A stretch of 64,000 nt of DNA from Natrinema zhouii (GCF_013456555.2 NZ_CP059154.1:3472001-3536000), one strand, 5' to 3'. Positions 27,790 to 37,003 are shown, numbered from the stretch's first letter. Notes: generated by a model not told the origin, from the letters alone. A program made the numbers and translations.

Positions 27790-28764
27790 ATGACTCGAGT
27801 CAGCGTTATCATCCCGACGTACAACAGAGCGGCGACGCTTCCACGGGCGATCGACAGCGCGCTCGAACAGACGATAGATGACCTTGAGGTCGTCGTCGTC
27901 GACGACGGATCGACCGACGACACCGGATCGGTGCTGGCCGCATACGAGGATCCGCGCGTTCGGACTGTCATCCACGCGACCAACCAGGGTGCAAACGTCG
28001 CCCGGAACACGGGAATCGAGCACGCACGCGGAGAGTACGTCGCGTTCCTCGACTCGGACGACGTCTGGCATCCCGAGAAACTCGAGCGCCAGCTCGCGGC
28101 CCTCGAGGATCGCTCGAGCATCTGGGTCGGGGCCTACTGTGACACGGCGTACGATCTGTCCGGAACGAGCGGCTGGCTCCGGTCGACCGCCGCGTCCGTG
28201 CTCGCTCGAGGAGACGGCGAACCCACGAAAGAGGGCAACGATGAGCTGGTCGGTGAGATCCTCGCTGACAACGTCCACCCGGGCGCCGGCTCGACGCTGA
28301 TCGTCCGCACCGCGGTCGCCGAGGAGGCTGGCGGCTTCGACGAGGAACTGGATCGGTTCCAGGACCCGGAGTTCTGTCTCCGCGTCCTCGAGCAGGGCAA
28401 ACTCGCCTGTGTCGACGAAGTGCTCGTCTACCGTGACGACACCGGGCACCCATCACCTGACGTAATCAAAAACGCGAGCGAACAGTATCTCTCGGCGTAC
28501 GAAGACGAGGTCGAACGCTTCGAGGAAGAGGGCTACGAGATCCGCTCGAGCCACGAACTCATCCTCGCGAAGCGGTACCTCGCGGAGGGACGATTCCTGC
28601 GCGGGGCGTGGCACTTCCGGAAGGCAGCGGTGTCGCCGCGGTCGTACCCCGGCATCTGCTGGGTGACCGGTGCCGGCGTTCGACGGCGGCCGCTGCCGGT
28701 CGTCTTCGCGCTCGCGCTCCTGCTCATCGCTCTCACGGTCGGTCAGCGTGCGCTCTCTCGGTGA
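27790..28764 (+). CDS. glycosyltransferase family 2
   Basis: GT-A enzyme of 324 residues that adds sugars from nucleotide-sugar donors. Motifs: VSVIIPTYNRAATLPRAID, the VVDDGSTDDT donor site, and FLDSDDVWHP, which contains the DxD-type metal motif. A hydrophobic segment near the C-terminus (VVFALALLLIALTV) probably anchors it to the membrane. It is divergent from the deacetylase-like gene and 147 nt before the aspartoacylase-like gene. Substrate is unknown. Confidence 0.9.
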   Translation: MTRVSVIIPTYNRAATLPRAIDSALEQTIDDLEVVVVDDGSTDDTGSVLAAYEDPRVRTVIHATNQGANVARNTGIEHARGEYVAFLDSDDVWHPEKLERQLAALEDRSSIWVGAYCDTAYDLSGTSGWLRSTAASVLARGDGEPTKEGNDELVGEILADNVHPGAGSTLIVRTAVAEEAGGFDEELDRFQDPEFCLRVLEQGKLACVDEVLVYRDDTGHPSPDVIKNASEQYLSAYEDEVERFEEEGYEIRSSHELILAKRYLAEGRFLRGAWHFRKAAVSPRSYPGICWVTGAGVRRRPLPVVFALALLLIALTVGQRALSR

Positions 28765-28911
28765 ACAGCGGTCTCTGCCAATTGCGTTCGGTCTGGAACC
28801 GATAGAAGAGAAGCGTTCTATCGACGCAAACTATTGCAGAACCGAAACGGTTTCGTTCCCATCGGTTACCGTACCTGTAGTAAAGCCGACCGCTGCCAAT
28901 AGGCCGGACGG

Positions 28912-30252
28912 ATGAGACGCGATACACTTTCACGAAGATCCGTACTGGGAGCTGCAGCCGGTTTTACACTCGCAAGTGCCAGCGCCGCCAGTGTCGTCGG
29001 CGGGGCGATCCAAAACGAGGGAGGTAACGTTAGTCGAGACACCGTCGTCATTCGCGAGGGGACGGCCGAGGAGACGACGGCATACGTGGTGACTGCGGAC
29101 ACTGAGGGCCCGACAGCGCTCGTCGTCGGCGGAATGCACGGAAACGAGACAGCGGGCTACACGGCCGCCGGACAGATCGCCGACTGGACGATCGACGCCG
29201 GCACGCTCGTGGTAATTCCCGAGGCGAACGCCGTCGCGATCGAAGGCGGGACGAGGAACGACGAGGAGGGGAACAACCTCAATCGGCAGTTCTCCCAGGG
29301 GGAGACGCCGGGAACGGAACTCGCACGCGACATCTGGAACGTTGTCAGCGAGTACGACCCCGACATCATGATCGATCTCCACGAGTCGACGGGGATCTAC
29401 GCGGACGATCCCATGGACGGGGTCGGGCAAGCGATCTTCCGCTCCAGCGGCACCGAGGCGACCAACGCCGCCGCGGACGCGGTTGACTACATCAATCGAG
29501 ACTACATAGAGGACTCCAATCTCGCGTTCCAGACCGGCCCGTTCTCCCTCCCCGGCACCGACCCGAGCGGCTTGCTTGCTCACAAGGCCGCACGCGACCT
29601 CGACGCCGACGGATTCCTCGTCGAGACCCTTTCGACCGGCGTCGAACTCCAGACCCGTGTGCAGTGGCACACGGCCATCGTCGAGCGACTCCTCGAGGAC
29701 GAACTGCTACTCGACGACTCCGGCAGCGGCAGTACGCCTGACGAGCCGGTCGACGACGAGCCGGCGGAGTCCGAATCCGAGTCCGAGGAGCCGGCGGAGT
29801 CCGAATCCGAGTCCGAGGAGCCGGCGGAGTCCGAACCCGAGTCCGAGGAGCCGGCGGAGTCCGAATCTGAGCCCGAAGAGCCTGTCGATGACGACGCTGA
29901 CGATGAGGCCGAAGCGGCTTCGAACGAGGACGGCGACGAGGCCTCGGACGATGGTGAGTCCGCAGGCAATGAGTCGCCGACCGCGCAGATCGACGTTCGT
30001 CCAGCGTGGGTCAACGAAACGGCGCTCAAGCCGGGCCAGACGATCACGCTCGACGCGTCAGGGTCGTCCGATCCAGACGGCGAACTCGTCGACTACGAGT
30101 GGTGCATCGACAAAGGCGCCTCGTTCGACAAGACCGGCGAGACGATCGAAGTGACGATCGGTTCACCCGGTGAACATCCGGTCACGCTGCGCATCGTCGG
30201 CGATGACGGCTCGACCGACACTACCCAGATCACGCTCGAGACGAACTGCTGA
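28912..30252 (+). CDS. Tat-exported aspartoacylase/succinylglutamate desuccinylase-like protein with acidic repeat and PKD-like domain
   Basis: 446 residues. The Tat signal is SRRSVLGAAAGF, near residue 8. The catalytic domain (about 45-265) belongs to the zinc carboxypeptidase-like AstE/ASPA group: zinc ligands are likely GGMHGNE and DLHES. Residues about 278-322 are an acidic linker built on EEPAESESES, encoded by a 30-bp DNA repeat. The C-terminal domain (about 350-446) resembles PKD (LDASGSSDPDGELVDYEWCID, then VTLRIVGDDG). An exported member of this group would remove acyl or peptide groups outside the cell. Substrate unknown. Confidence 0.83.
   Translation: MRRDTLSRRSVLGAAAGFTLASASAASVVGGAIQNEGGNVSRDTVVIREGTAEETTAYVVTADTEGPTALVVGGMHGNETAGYTAAGQIADWTIDAGTLVVIPEANAVAIEGGTRNDEEGNNLNRQFSQGETPGTELARDIWNVVSEYDPDIMIDLHESTGIYADDPMDGVGQAIFRSSGTEATNAAADAVDYINRDYIEDSNLAFQTGPFSLPGTDPSGLLAHKAARDLDADGFLVETLSTGVELQTRVQWHTAIVERLLEDELLLDDSGSGSTPDEPVDDEPAESESESEEPAESESESEEPAESEPESEEPAESESEPEEPVDDDADDEAEAASNEDGDEASDDGESAGNESPTAQIDVRPAWVNETALKPGQTITLDASGSSDPDGELVDYEWCIDKGASFDKTGETIEVTIGSPGEHPVTLRIVGDDGSTDTTQITLETNC
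29758..29877 (+). repeat. Four tandem 30-bp units encoding EPAESESESE
   Basis: Units begin at 29758, 29788, 29818 and 29848. The first two are identical and the later ones differ at a few bases. The period is a multiple of three, so copy-number change alters linker length without a frameshift. Confidence 0.92.
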
Positions 30253-30413
30253 TCCACTGTCGACGGACAGCTGCTATACCCACAACGGCAGCCACGAGCG
30301 GTGTCCCACCGTTCGGCGCGTGAACAGAGGCACGTATCCAACGGGACACCGTTCGTTTCAAGAAGTAGTCCGTGCGCAATGAGTGGATGACGTCGACCGT
30401 CGTCGATCAGCTG

Positions 30414-31742
30414 TTACTCGTTACTCGCCCGCATCTTCCAGAGGTCGTCGAAGGTGATAACCTCGACATCGGAGCTATCGATGTGCTCGAGTAACGTCTC
30501 GTAGTCGCCTTCGGGCATCGTGTTGTTGGCATCGAAGGCGTGGAAGTTCAGGATCGTACACTGGTTGTGTTGTGCGGCGAGATCGACACACCGTTTCGAG
30601 ATCTCGAGATCGTTCCCGATCGTCCGCGGTAACGCGAGCGGATCGAAGCCGTAGACGTTCGTCGTATTGACGTCGCCGGCCTGATTGAAGCCGCCGCAGT
30701 AGTGGTATTTGGCGGTCTGCTCGAGGCTCGTCTTGTCGTAGCTGTTGTGCGGGTAGACGATGTAGTTCGCCCCTTCGAACCCGTTGTTGATGTACCACTG
30801 CTTGTCCCCCTTGATTCTGGCTTCGATTTCCGATTCGTCCTCGAGGGGAGCTATCCCCTCGTGCGTCCCGTGGACGACGATCTGATCGCCTGCCTCCTGG
30901 CGCTCCGTGAGTTCAGAGCGTGACATGGTCCCCTCTCCACCCTGTTCGACCCACCGCGGAATCGGTGCCTGTACCGACTGGAATCCGTACTCATCGTGGA
31001 GCGGCGCTGCCTTCTCGTAGTAGTCGAGCATCCCGTCGTCCCAGCTCAGCATGACGTACCCCTGATCGGGCGTCTCGTGCGTGCGCAGGTCGTCGATCCA
31101 GACCTCGGCCTCCGACATGGAGTGAAGGACCTGAATTTCGAGCCGATCGAGGTGGTCGAGCGTGGGTTCCTGCCCGCTCTGCTGGTAAACGCCGGGGCTC
31201 GACCGGAACCAGCCGATGTCGGGCGAACGGTACGTAATTTCGCGAAGCGAGTATGTTTTCGAGCTCCCGAACCGGTCGACGATACGCAGGTTGATCGTGA
31301 TGCTCTGTGGCGTCGTCGTCCGGATGGCGAAGGACAGGTCCGTGTCCGTCATGTCTTCGCCGCTGAGGCTTCGCTGGGCGAAGATGTTCTCGCCGTTGTT
31401 CGACTGGAGCTTCAAACTCTGCTCGCCGTCGAAGACGACGTCCGTGTCCGCTTCGCCCGACCCCTGCTCGACGGTCCAGGGCTCGAGATCGTTGAAGTCG
31501 TCGAACGAGTCGCCCGGCTGGCGAAACTGCTCTCGGCTATTGAATTCGGTCTCGAGCGACGGAACGCCGTCCGCCAACCCTGGTACTGAGCCATCCGACC
31601 CGTCCGTCGTTTCGTTCGATGAATCCCCGTTCCCCTGCCCGGTCGCCGACTTAATCTGCTCTGCACAGCCCGCCATGCCGGTGAGGCCGGCTGCACCTGA
31701 CAGTGCGAGGAACCGTCGTCGTGTTGCGCGTTTCCGTGACAT
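30414..31742 (-). CDS. Tat lipoprotein, polysaccharide deacetylase family
   Basis: A 442-residue exported lipoprotein: RRRFLALSG twin-arginine motif and lipobox MAGC with Cys26, followed by a Gly/Ser/Asp linker. The N-terminal half is a predicted beta-sandwich and the C-terminal half is a NodB-like deacetylase. The metal/base motif reads MLSWDDGM (family T-F-D-D-G), and VVHGTHEG resembles the His metal motif. It would remove N-acetyl groups from surface polysaccharide. It is a paralogue of the 26.3-27.6 kb protein. TATAATAAT at 31771-31779 lies about 30 nt before the start. Confidence 0.83.
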   Translation of the reverse strand: MSRKRATRRRFLALSGAAGLTGMAGCAEQIKSATGQGNGDSSNETTDGSDGSVPGLADGVPSLETEFNSREQFRQPGDSFDDFNDLEPWTVEQGSGEADTDVVFDGEQSLKLQSNNGENIFAQRSLSGEDMTDTDLSFAIRTTTPQSITINLRIVDRFGSSKTYSLREITYRSPDIGWFRSSPGVYQQSGQEPTLDHLDRLEIQVLHSMSEAEVWIDDLRTHETPDQGYVMLSWDDGMLDYYEKAAPLHDEYGFQSVQAPIPRWVEQGGEGTMSRSELTERQEAGDQIVVHGTHEGIAPLEDESEIEARIKGDKQWYINNGFEGANYIVYPHNSYDKTSLEQTAKYHYCGGFNQAGDVNTTNVYGFDPLALPRTIGNDLEISKRCVDLAAQHNQCTILNFHAFDANNTMPEGDYETLLEHIDSSDVEVITFDDLWKMRASNE

Positions 31743-31964
31743 TAGCGATCCGAATTTACCGACAGCGATCCTATTATTATAGATCTAATAGTCGAGATCG
31801 GGGTCCGCTCAGATCGGCGCTCGAGAGCCGTTTCAGCACTTAACAGTCGCATAGTTATTGAGAACACCCACAAAGCGGTGATCACGGAGGCGTCCGTGAG
31901 GGAGTCGGTGGACCAGGCTATTCCATGCTCCAATCGGACACAATCTACGCGGTGGTCTTTGACG
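31743..31964. promoter_or_regulatory. Divergent promoter region between deacetylase and asparagine-synthase-like genes
   Basis: 222 nt. The minus-strand element at 31770-31780 (ATAATAATAG) suits the lipoprotein gene. For the rightward gene I see no single convincing TATA box. Confidence 0.4.
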
Positions 31965-33668
31965 ATGAACAGGGAACTCTTCGGTGTGTTTGGCGGTATT
32001 GATGCGTTCGAGCGGTTTAGATCCAGTGAGGACTTCGACGAAGTGCTCACCGGATCGACCGTCACAGTCGGAATCCGGGATTCCGATCTCGGAACACCTG
32101 GCTGGAGCGCGACGTATACTCGTGACGACGGCTACTGCCTCATCTGGGGGGAGGCGTACGTTCCTGGTGACGAATCAAACACCGCGCGCTGGCTCCTCGA
32201 GCACTACGAGTCGGAGGGAGCCGACGCACTGCAGCGGCTCAACGGGTCGTATCTGGCCGTAATCGACACCGAAGCAAGCGATGACGCGTTCGTTGCGACA
32301 GATCCGGTTCGATCCCGCGAGTGTTTTTATACCGATGAGTCTGGCGCTCGCGTCTTCGGAACCGATGCCGCTGAAGTCACACGTACGATCACGGATCCAA
32401 CGCTCCATCGGAACGGAATCCTCGAGTTCCTGCATCTGGGGGTGACGCTCGGGGAGAAGACGGCCGTCACGGGACTCTACCGACTGCCGATCGACAGCCG
32501 ACTCGAGCCCGCGTCGGTCGACTCGTTCGACCGGTTCGTCTACGACCCACAGCCGTCTTCGGAATTCGACGTGGTCGCCGAGCTCGCCGATCGCCTCGAG
32601 CGGGCGATCAAACGACGATCGTCGCTGCCCGGACAAAAGGGCATTCTCCTCTCGGCGGGCTACGACTCGCGGATCGTCCTCTCCCAGGTCGACGACATCG
32701 ACTGCAGTTACACGGTCGGCTCACTAGACGCACAGGAGGTCCGAAGTGCGAGGTCGCTCGCTGCCCAGTATGGCGCGAGTCACACCGCCTTCCCACCGGG
32801 CGAGCGGTATCTCTGGCCCGACGAGTCGAAAATCACGTACTCACAGGGAATCAAGGAATCGTTGCACATCCACCACGCCGGCTACACGGACGAAATCGGG
32901 GTCGATACGATGTATCACGGCCTTCTCTGTGACACGTTCTTCCGCGGCCATTTCACCGCCTCACAGACCGTCGACGTCCTCGACAAACGCATCCCGACCG
33001 GTCGGCTCGATCCCGATCCGGACCCTGTCGAGGTGTTCCTCAAGAAGTTCGGCTACAGCCGCGACGCAAGTCTCGACCTCGCCGACCGAACGTCCTTCAA
33101 CGTTGATCCGGACGCGTTCGTCAGCGAAGCAATCACCGACGAGTTCGACTCGAGACGGTCGCGCGCGGATCAAGTCCAGAACGCGCTGTCCTGTTGTGGC
33201 ATCGCGAATCAGCCGTCGATCCCGTTCCACAATCACCTTTCCGACCACTTCGTGACATCGTTCCTGGCAACGGATCGCGAACTGATCGATTGGCACCTTC
33301 AGACGCCACCGGAACACCGAACGACGGAAACGTTCCTCCGCGCGTGCGAGCGGATCGACGACGACATCCTGCGACACAGACCCCCCGATCGACCGTACGA
33401 TGCGACGCTACTCAACGAGGTCGAAGGGTTCCTTCGCCGGAAGACACCGTTTCTCTCGTCGTTTGAACCACCGTGGCCGGACCGGAAGACGCTCTTCGAA
33501 CGACACGATTTCGACCGACGGCTGTTGGGCGACCTCGAGCACGTCCACGGCTTGCCGGCCAGACACAAACTCAGGCTCGCCGACCTCCGCGGATGGCTCG
33601 AGTGCAGGTCGGAGTTACAGGACGAACTGGTCCCATGGCTTCAGCCACCGGATCCGGTCGTCGCGTAA
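31965..33668 (+). CDS. asparagine synthase-like protein lacking the glutaminase cysteine
   Basis: 567 residues from ATG 31965. The N-terminal half resembles a class II glutamine amidotransferase domain (LNGSYLAVIDTEASDDAFVATDPV), but begins MNRELFGVF with no Cys2, so glutamine hydrolysis is not expected. The synthase half has a PP-loop variant LLSAGYDSRIVLSQ, fitting adenylation of a carboxylate. In glycan loci such proteins may amidate uronic acids (WbpS-like); a UDP-sugar dehydrogenase that makes uronates is encoded 9 kb away. The frame is open to 31878, but those residues do not resemble the family. Confidence 0.8.
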   Translation: MNRELFGVFGGIDAFERFRSSEDFDEVLTGSTVTVGIRDSDLGTPGWSATYTRDDGYCLIWGEAYVPGDESNTARWLLEHYESEGADALQRLNGSYLAVIDTEASDDAFVATDPVRSRECFYTDESGARVFGTDAAEVTRTITDPTLHRNGILEFLHLGVTLGEKTAVTGLYRLPIDSRLEPASVDSFDRFVYDPQPSSEFDVVAELADRLERAIKRRSSLPGQKGILLSAGYDSRIVLSQVDDIDCSYTVGSLDAQEVRSARSLAAQYGASHTAFPPGERYLWPDESKITYSQGIKESLHIHHAGYTDEIGVDTMYHGLLCDTFFRGHFTASQTVDVLDKRIPTGRLDPDPDPVEVFLKKFGYSRDASLDLADRTSFNVDPDAFVSEAITDEFDSRRSRADQVQNALSCCGIANQPSIPFHNHLSDHFVTSFLATDRELIDWHLQTPPEHRTTETFLRACERIDDDILRHRPPDRPYDATLLNEVEGFLRRKTPFLSSFEPPWPDRKTLFERHDFDRRLLGDLEHVHGLPARHKLRLADLRGWLECRSELQDELVPWLQPPDPVVA

Positions 33669-33787
33669 CGCGTTCGACCCGTCCTGACGAACGTTCGAGA
33701 AACGTAAATTCGACGCTGCCAATTACCTGCGGAAACCGCCCTAATAGCACTCTATTCCGTTCACGAGCGCTAAACCGTGAGAAACCT

Positions 33788-33794
33788 TATATAC
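33788..33794 (+). promoter_or_regulatory. TATA-like element for the 33.8 kb membrane protein gene
   Basis: TTATATA lies 22-28 nt before ATG 33816, the spacing of a leaderless transcript. It argues against the start at 33777 that the open frame would also allow. Confidence 0.5.
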
Positions 33795-33815
33795 CGCGGG
33801 GTTTTAGCGCGGAAT

Positions 33816-34301
33816 ATGCGTCTGACGCCGTCTTGGTTGCGCTCTTCGTCGGAGGATTCCGCCGAAGAGCAGTCCGGGGATCCCGAGACGCTTTCCGGAG
33901 TGACGATGGTCTATGCACCAGGGAGTGATTTCTCGGCGGACGGTGCGATAACTACCCGAGACAGGGGGTTCATTCCGGAATCCGATGCGGCTCTCGTGGC
34001 TGTTCTCGACGAGATGAATACCCCGGTGACCGTCGACGAAGTCACCGATACGCTGATTGAGCCCGCCCACCCGCCGATCGAGACATGGGCGACTATCCAC
34101 GAGCGGTTACATCGAAATCGCTTGCCGGCGCTCGATACGAAGGGAGCCATCGAGTTCGACGAAACACAAGGACTAATCGAACGAACGGCGACACCCCCGG
34201 ACGAAGCGCGGTTCCTCTCACGCACTCGACTTGCGGCAGTTTCGATCGGGTTGCTGCTCGTGCTTCTCCTGTTCGTCTCGGTACTTTTCCTGATTTCGTA
34301 A
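33816..34301 (+). CDS. membrane-anchored winged-helix (DUF7344-like) protein
   Basis: 161 residues. A central winged-helix-like segment (residues about 60-130: DAALVAVLDEMNTPVTVDEVTDTLI, then LPALDTKGAIEFDETQGLIER) resembles the haloarchaeal DUF7344 domain, and a single C-terminal TM (AAVSIGLLLVLLLFVSVLFLIS) anchors it. It faces the related gene at 34.4-35.0 kb end to end. DNA binding from the membrane is an inference; no sensory domain is seen. Confidence 0.7.
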   Translation: MRLTPSWLRSSSEDSAEEQSGDPETLSGVTMVYAPGSDFSADGAITTRDRGFIPESDAALVAVLDEMNTPVTVDEVTDTLIEPAHPPIETWATIHERLHRNRLPALDTKGAIEFDETQGLIERTATPPDEARFLSRTRLAAVSIGLLLVLLLFVSVLFLIS

Positions 34302-34434
34302 GGACGAGACCCATCGAGCCTCGTTCGCTGTTGCGGGAACAGTCTCTCGTCCCAACTAGAACAGTTCGCACACCGATCGCTCAGCCGTCGGACGATTGGG
34401 AGACAGTGACGTTTGGTGACTCCTCGAGCCGTCG

Positions 34435-35046
34435 TCAGTCGATAAGTCGACTGATCGTGAGCACCGTAAAGAGCGACAGGATGAGCGCGCTCAGGCCGAT
34501 CCCCGAGAGGAAGGAGGTAAACGGCAACTCGATCACTGCACCGAGGAGGATCGCATAGGAGAGGACCGTCGCGCCGATATAGTAGTCGTCCCAGTCTGGA
34601 CTCTCACCAGCCGTTTCGTCGGTTGACTCGTCGTCCGAGTCCAACTCGAGGTATTTGTCAACCTGGTCGGCGAGAGCCTTTCGCTCGACGACACCGCGGT
34701 TTTGCTGGTAGTCGATCAGGCCAGCTTCGTCGAGTTTCGAGAGATGCGACTGATAGAGCGGGATGTAGACGCGCTGGCGCTGCGTGGACGTGAGCTCTTC
34801 GACGGTCGTCTCGTGTTCCCACGCTGCGACCTGCTCTGCAACGTCACGCATGCGGACGGGCCCGTCAGTGCCACGGAGGTACCGGAGAACCATCCGACGC
34901 CGTTCGTTTTGGAGAAGATGAAAGACATCGTCTTTCGAGAACGCCGGCTCCTCCGAGGAACAATCAGCTTCGTCAGCCGTGTCCTGAGCGTCATCGGTCA
35001 CACCCTGCTCAACTTTCTCTTTGGAGCTGATATGTTTCGCTTTCAT
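34435..35046 (-). CDS. DUF7344-type winged-helix protein with two TMs
   Basis: 203 residues. Residues about 38-130 carry the DUF7344 pattern: DDVFHLLQNERRRMVLRYLRG, then YIPLYQSHLSKLDEAGLIDYQQNRGVVE, a winged helix with predicted DNA-binding character. An acidic linker and two C-terminal TMs follow. The start is ATG 35046, with GGGGTG 7-12 nt upstream acting as Shine-Dalgarno; the GTG at 35058 overlaps that element and is less likely. Probably a regulator of the glycan locus; its targets cannot be read here. Confidence 0.8.
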   Translation of the reverse strand: MKAKHISSKEKVEQGVTDDAQDTADEADCSSEEPAFSKDDVFHLLQNERRRMVLRYLRGTDGPVRMRDVAEQVAAWEHETTVEELTSTQRQRVYIPLYQSHLSKLDEAGLIDYQQNRGVVERKALADQVDKYLELDSDDESTDETAGESPDWDDYYIGATVLSYAILLGAVIELPFTSFLSGIGLSALILSLFTVLTISRLID

Positions 35047-35434
35047 TTCGACAATCACCCCTATTCAGGAGAGGGTAATAAAGGATAGAAATCGTGTATC
35101 CGAGAATTACTCGTTTCACGTAATTTCATAACTGAAGATTTTCTTTTTAGTTATTTTTATTCCAGCATATAGCAAGGGAGAAAGCCTGAAGCTGGCGATC
35201 TAGATATGGTATAGGGTATTTATTTCGAGAAATTACTCTACGCGGATTTCGAATACTTATCCCGGATTTCAGATCGTTTACGCTCCTATAGCGCTCAAAA
35301 GTAGGCGCACAGGAATCGAGTTGATTCGTTGTCGGGATCGTTACAGCTCAGCCCCAAACAACCGGTAGACCGGCCTGCTGTTTCGAGCTTATCTTGGCGA
35401 TAATAAACCGCCACTGTCCCCTCATGAGGAGACA
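35047..35434. promoter_or_regulatory. AT-rich divergent regulatory region
   Basis: This 388-nt gap separates the DUF7344-type gene from the DUF1616 gene. It is clearly AT-rich from about 35090 to 35270, with runs such as TTTTCTTTTTAG and TATTTATTTCG. CTTTATTA at 35076-35083 fits the leftward gene, and GATAATAAACC at 35399-35408 plus GAGGAG at 35426-35431 fit the rightward one. No gene is seen. Confidence 0.45.
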
Positions 35435-36424
35435 ATGAGCGACACCAACTGGTGGTATTTCGATCTGGCAGTCGTCATCGCAGTTACGGGGGCCCTCACG
35501 CTTGGGATTCTTTCAGGGGTATCTGGCGTAGGACGAATTGCGCTAATGGTTCCGCTCGTTCTCTTTCTTCCCGGGTATGCGCTCGTCTCTGCCCTCTTTC
35601 CGGACGAACCGAACGACGACTATCGATCCTTCGATGAGGAGAAAACCGGGCTCGGCAATCCGCTGTTGGTCAGTGGTGGACTCGAGGCGGTCGAACGAAC
35701 GATCCTGTCAATCGTCTTTAGCGTTGCACTCGTTCCCGCGATCACCCTTTTCGCGAGCCTGACCCCTAGGGGCTTGACGCTGGAACCGGTGCTCCTCGGA
35801 CTCGCAGCGGTCACCGTCGTCCTGGCGCTTCTTGCGATCGGTTCCCGCTACCGCTGCCCGGCCGACCGACGGTTCACTCCCTCGATCCTGTCGGTGTCTC
35901 CGTTATTTACTCGAGAGCGACAGAGCGCGTATGATCGGGTCAACGTTCGCCCGTACAACATCGCCATCGTGATCGGGGTCGGTCTCTTGCTCGCGAGCGC
36001 CGGGTTCGCCCTCGCGAACCCGCCAGAACACGATGGATATACTGAGATTTCGGTGGAGACGGAGAACGTCACTGGTGACATCGAAACGGTGTATGACTCG
36101 ACGTACACTGCGGGAGAGACCCAGGAGTTGCAGGCGACGATCACGAACCAGGAACACGAAGAGCGACGCTACACGACCGTGGTACTGCTCCAGCGGACGA
36201 GTTCCGACGGTGAGACCGTGACCGTCAACGAGTCGGTCGAGATGGACAGGAAGAACGCAACAGTCGCTGATGGCAACGCTCACCAGCAGACCCTCGAGAT
36301 CACGCCGACGATGCGAGGGGACGATCTTCGGCTGACCCTGTTGCTCTACGACGGCGAGCCACCGGCGGAGCCGACGTCTGAGAACGCCTATCGCAAACTT
36401 CACCTGCCGATCGAGGTCTCGTAG
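35435..36424 (+). CDS. DUF1616 domain membrane protein
   Basis: 329 residues. Four TMs in the N-terminal half (LAVVIAVTGALTLGILSG, ALMVPLVLFLPGYALVSALF, and others) carry the LFLPGYALVSALFP pattern of DUF1616. A further TM near residue 180 is followed by an extracellular beta-rich domain of about 130 residues (YTAGETQELQATITNQEHE). The family is widespread next to archaeal S-layer or glycan genes, but has no assigned function. Its stop directly abuts the next gene, so the two are co-translated. Confidence 0.85.
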   Translation: MSDTNWWYFDLAVVIAVTGALTLGILSGVSGVGRIALMVPLVLFLPGYALVSALFPDEPNDDYRSFDEEKTGLGNPLLVSGGLEAVERTILSIVFSVALVPAITLFASLTPRGLTLEPVLLGLAAVTVVLALLAIGSRYRCPADRRFTPSILSVSPLFTRERQSAYDRVNVRPYNIAIVIGVGLLLASAGFALANPPEHDGYTEISVETENVTGDIETVYDSTYTAGETQELQATITNQEHEERRYTTVVLLQRTSSDGETVTVNESVEMDRKNATVADGNAHQQTLEITPTMRGDDLRLTLLLYDGEPPAEPTSENAYRKLHLPIEVS

Positions 36425-37003
36425 ATGTGGCCGTGGGAGCACGTCGCGTTCGCGTACGTCCTGTACTCGCTGACCAGAAACGTGCTCTCCCGGACGTCAC
36501 CCTCGGCCGGGGAAACGATCGCCGTCGCCGTCGGCTCACAGTTCCCGGATCTGATCGACAAACCGCTCGCCTGGACGTTCGGAGTCATGGAGACCGGGTA
36601 CGCGGTCGGGCACTCGATTTTTGCCGCGCCGTTCATCATCCTTGCAGCGTACGCGGTGGCCGCCCATCGAGGAGACCGAATCCTCGCGGGTGCCTTCGCG
36701 TTCGCACATCTCTCGCACCCGGTTGCCGATCTGCTCGACAGGGTACTCAGGGGACGTCCAATCGACCTGCGGATCGTTCTCTGGCCAATCGAATCGCCGC
36801 CACCGGCCACGCAGGGCGGTTTCATCGATCATTTCGCGCTCTACTTCATTCAGTACGTACGCGTGCTCGTCGCCGGCGGACTGACGCCGCAGATCGTCTT
36901 CCAGTCGCTGTTGGGTCTCGCCGTCCTGGCACTCTGGCTGTTCGACGGTGCACCGGTCGCTGCTGACATCTGGCGAGGATTGCACGCCAAAAGACGGCAG
37001 TGA
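36425..37003 (+). CDS. membrane protein, YdjM/DUF457-like putative metal-dependent hydrolase
   Basis: 192 residues with about five TMs. Features of the LexA-regulated YdjM family are WEHVAFAYVLYS (His in TM1), GSQFPDLIDKPLAW (Pro-Asp pattern) and GHSIF, with LSHPVADLLDR further on. These His/Asp residues in membrane segments are thought to bind metal; enzymatic activity is not established. Its ATG follows the preceding TAG with no gap, so it belongs to the same transcription unit. Confidence 0.75.
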   Translation: MWPWEHVAFAYVLYSLTRNVLSRTSPSAGETIAVAVGSQFPDLIDKPLAWTFGVMETGYAVGHSIFAAPFIILAAYAVAAHRGDRILAGAFAFAHLSHPVADLLDRVLRGRPIDLRIVLWPIESPPPATQGGFIDHFALYFIQYVRVLVAGGLTPQIVFQSLLGLAVLALWLFDGAPVAADIWRGLHAKRRQ

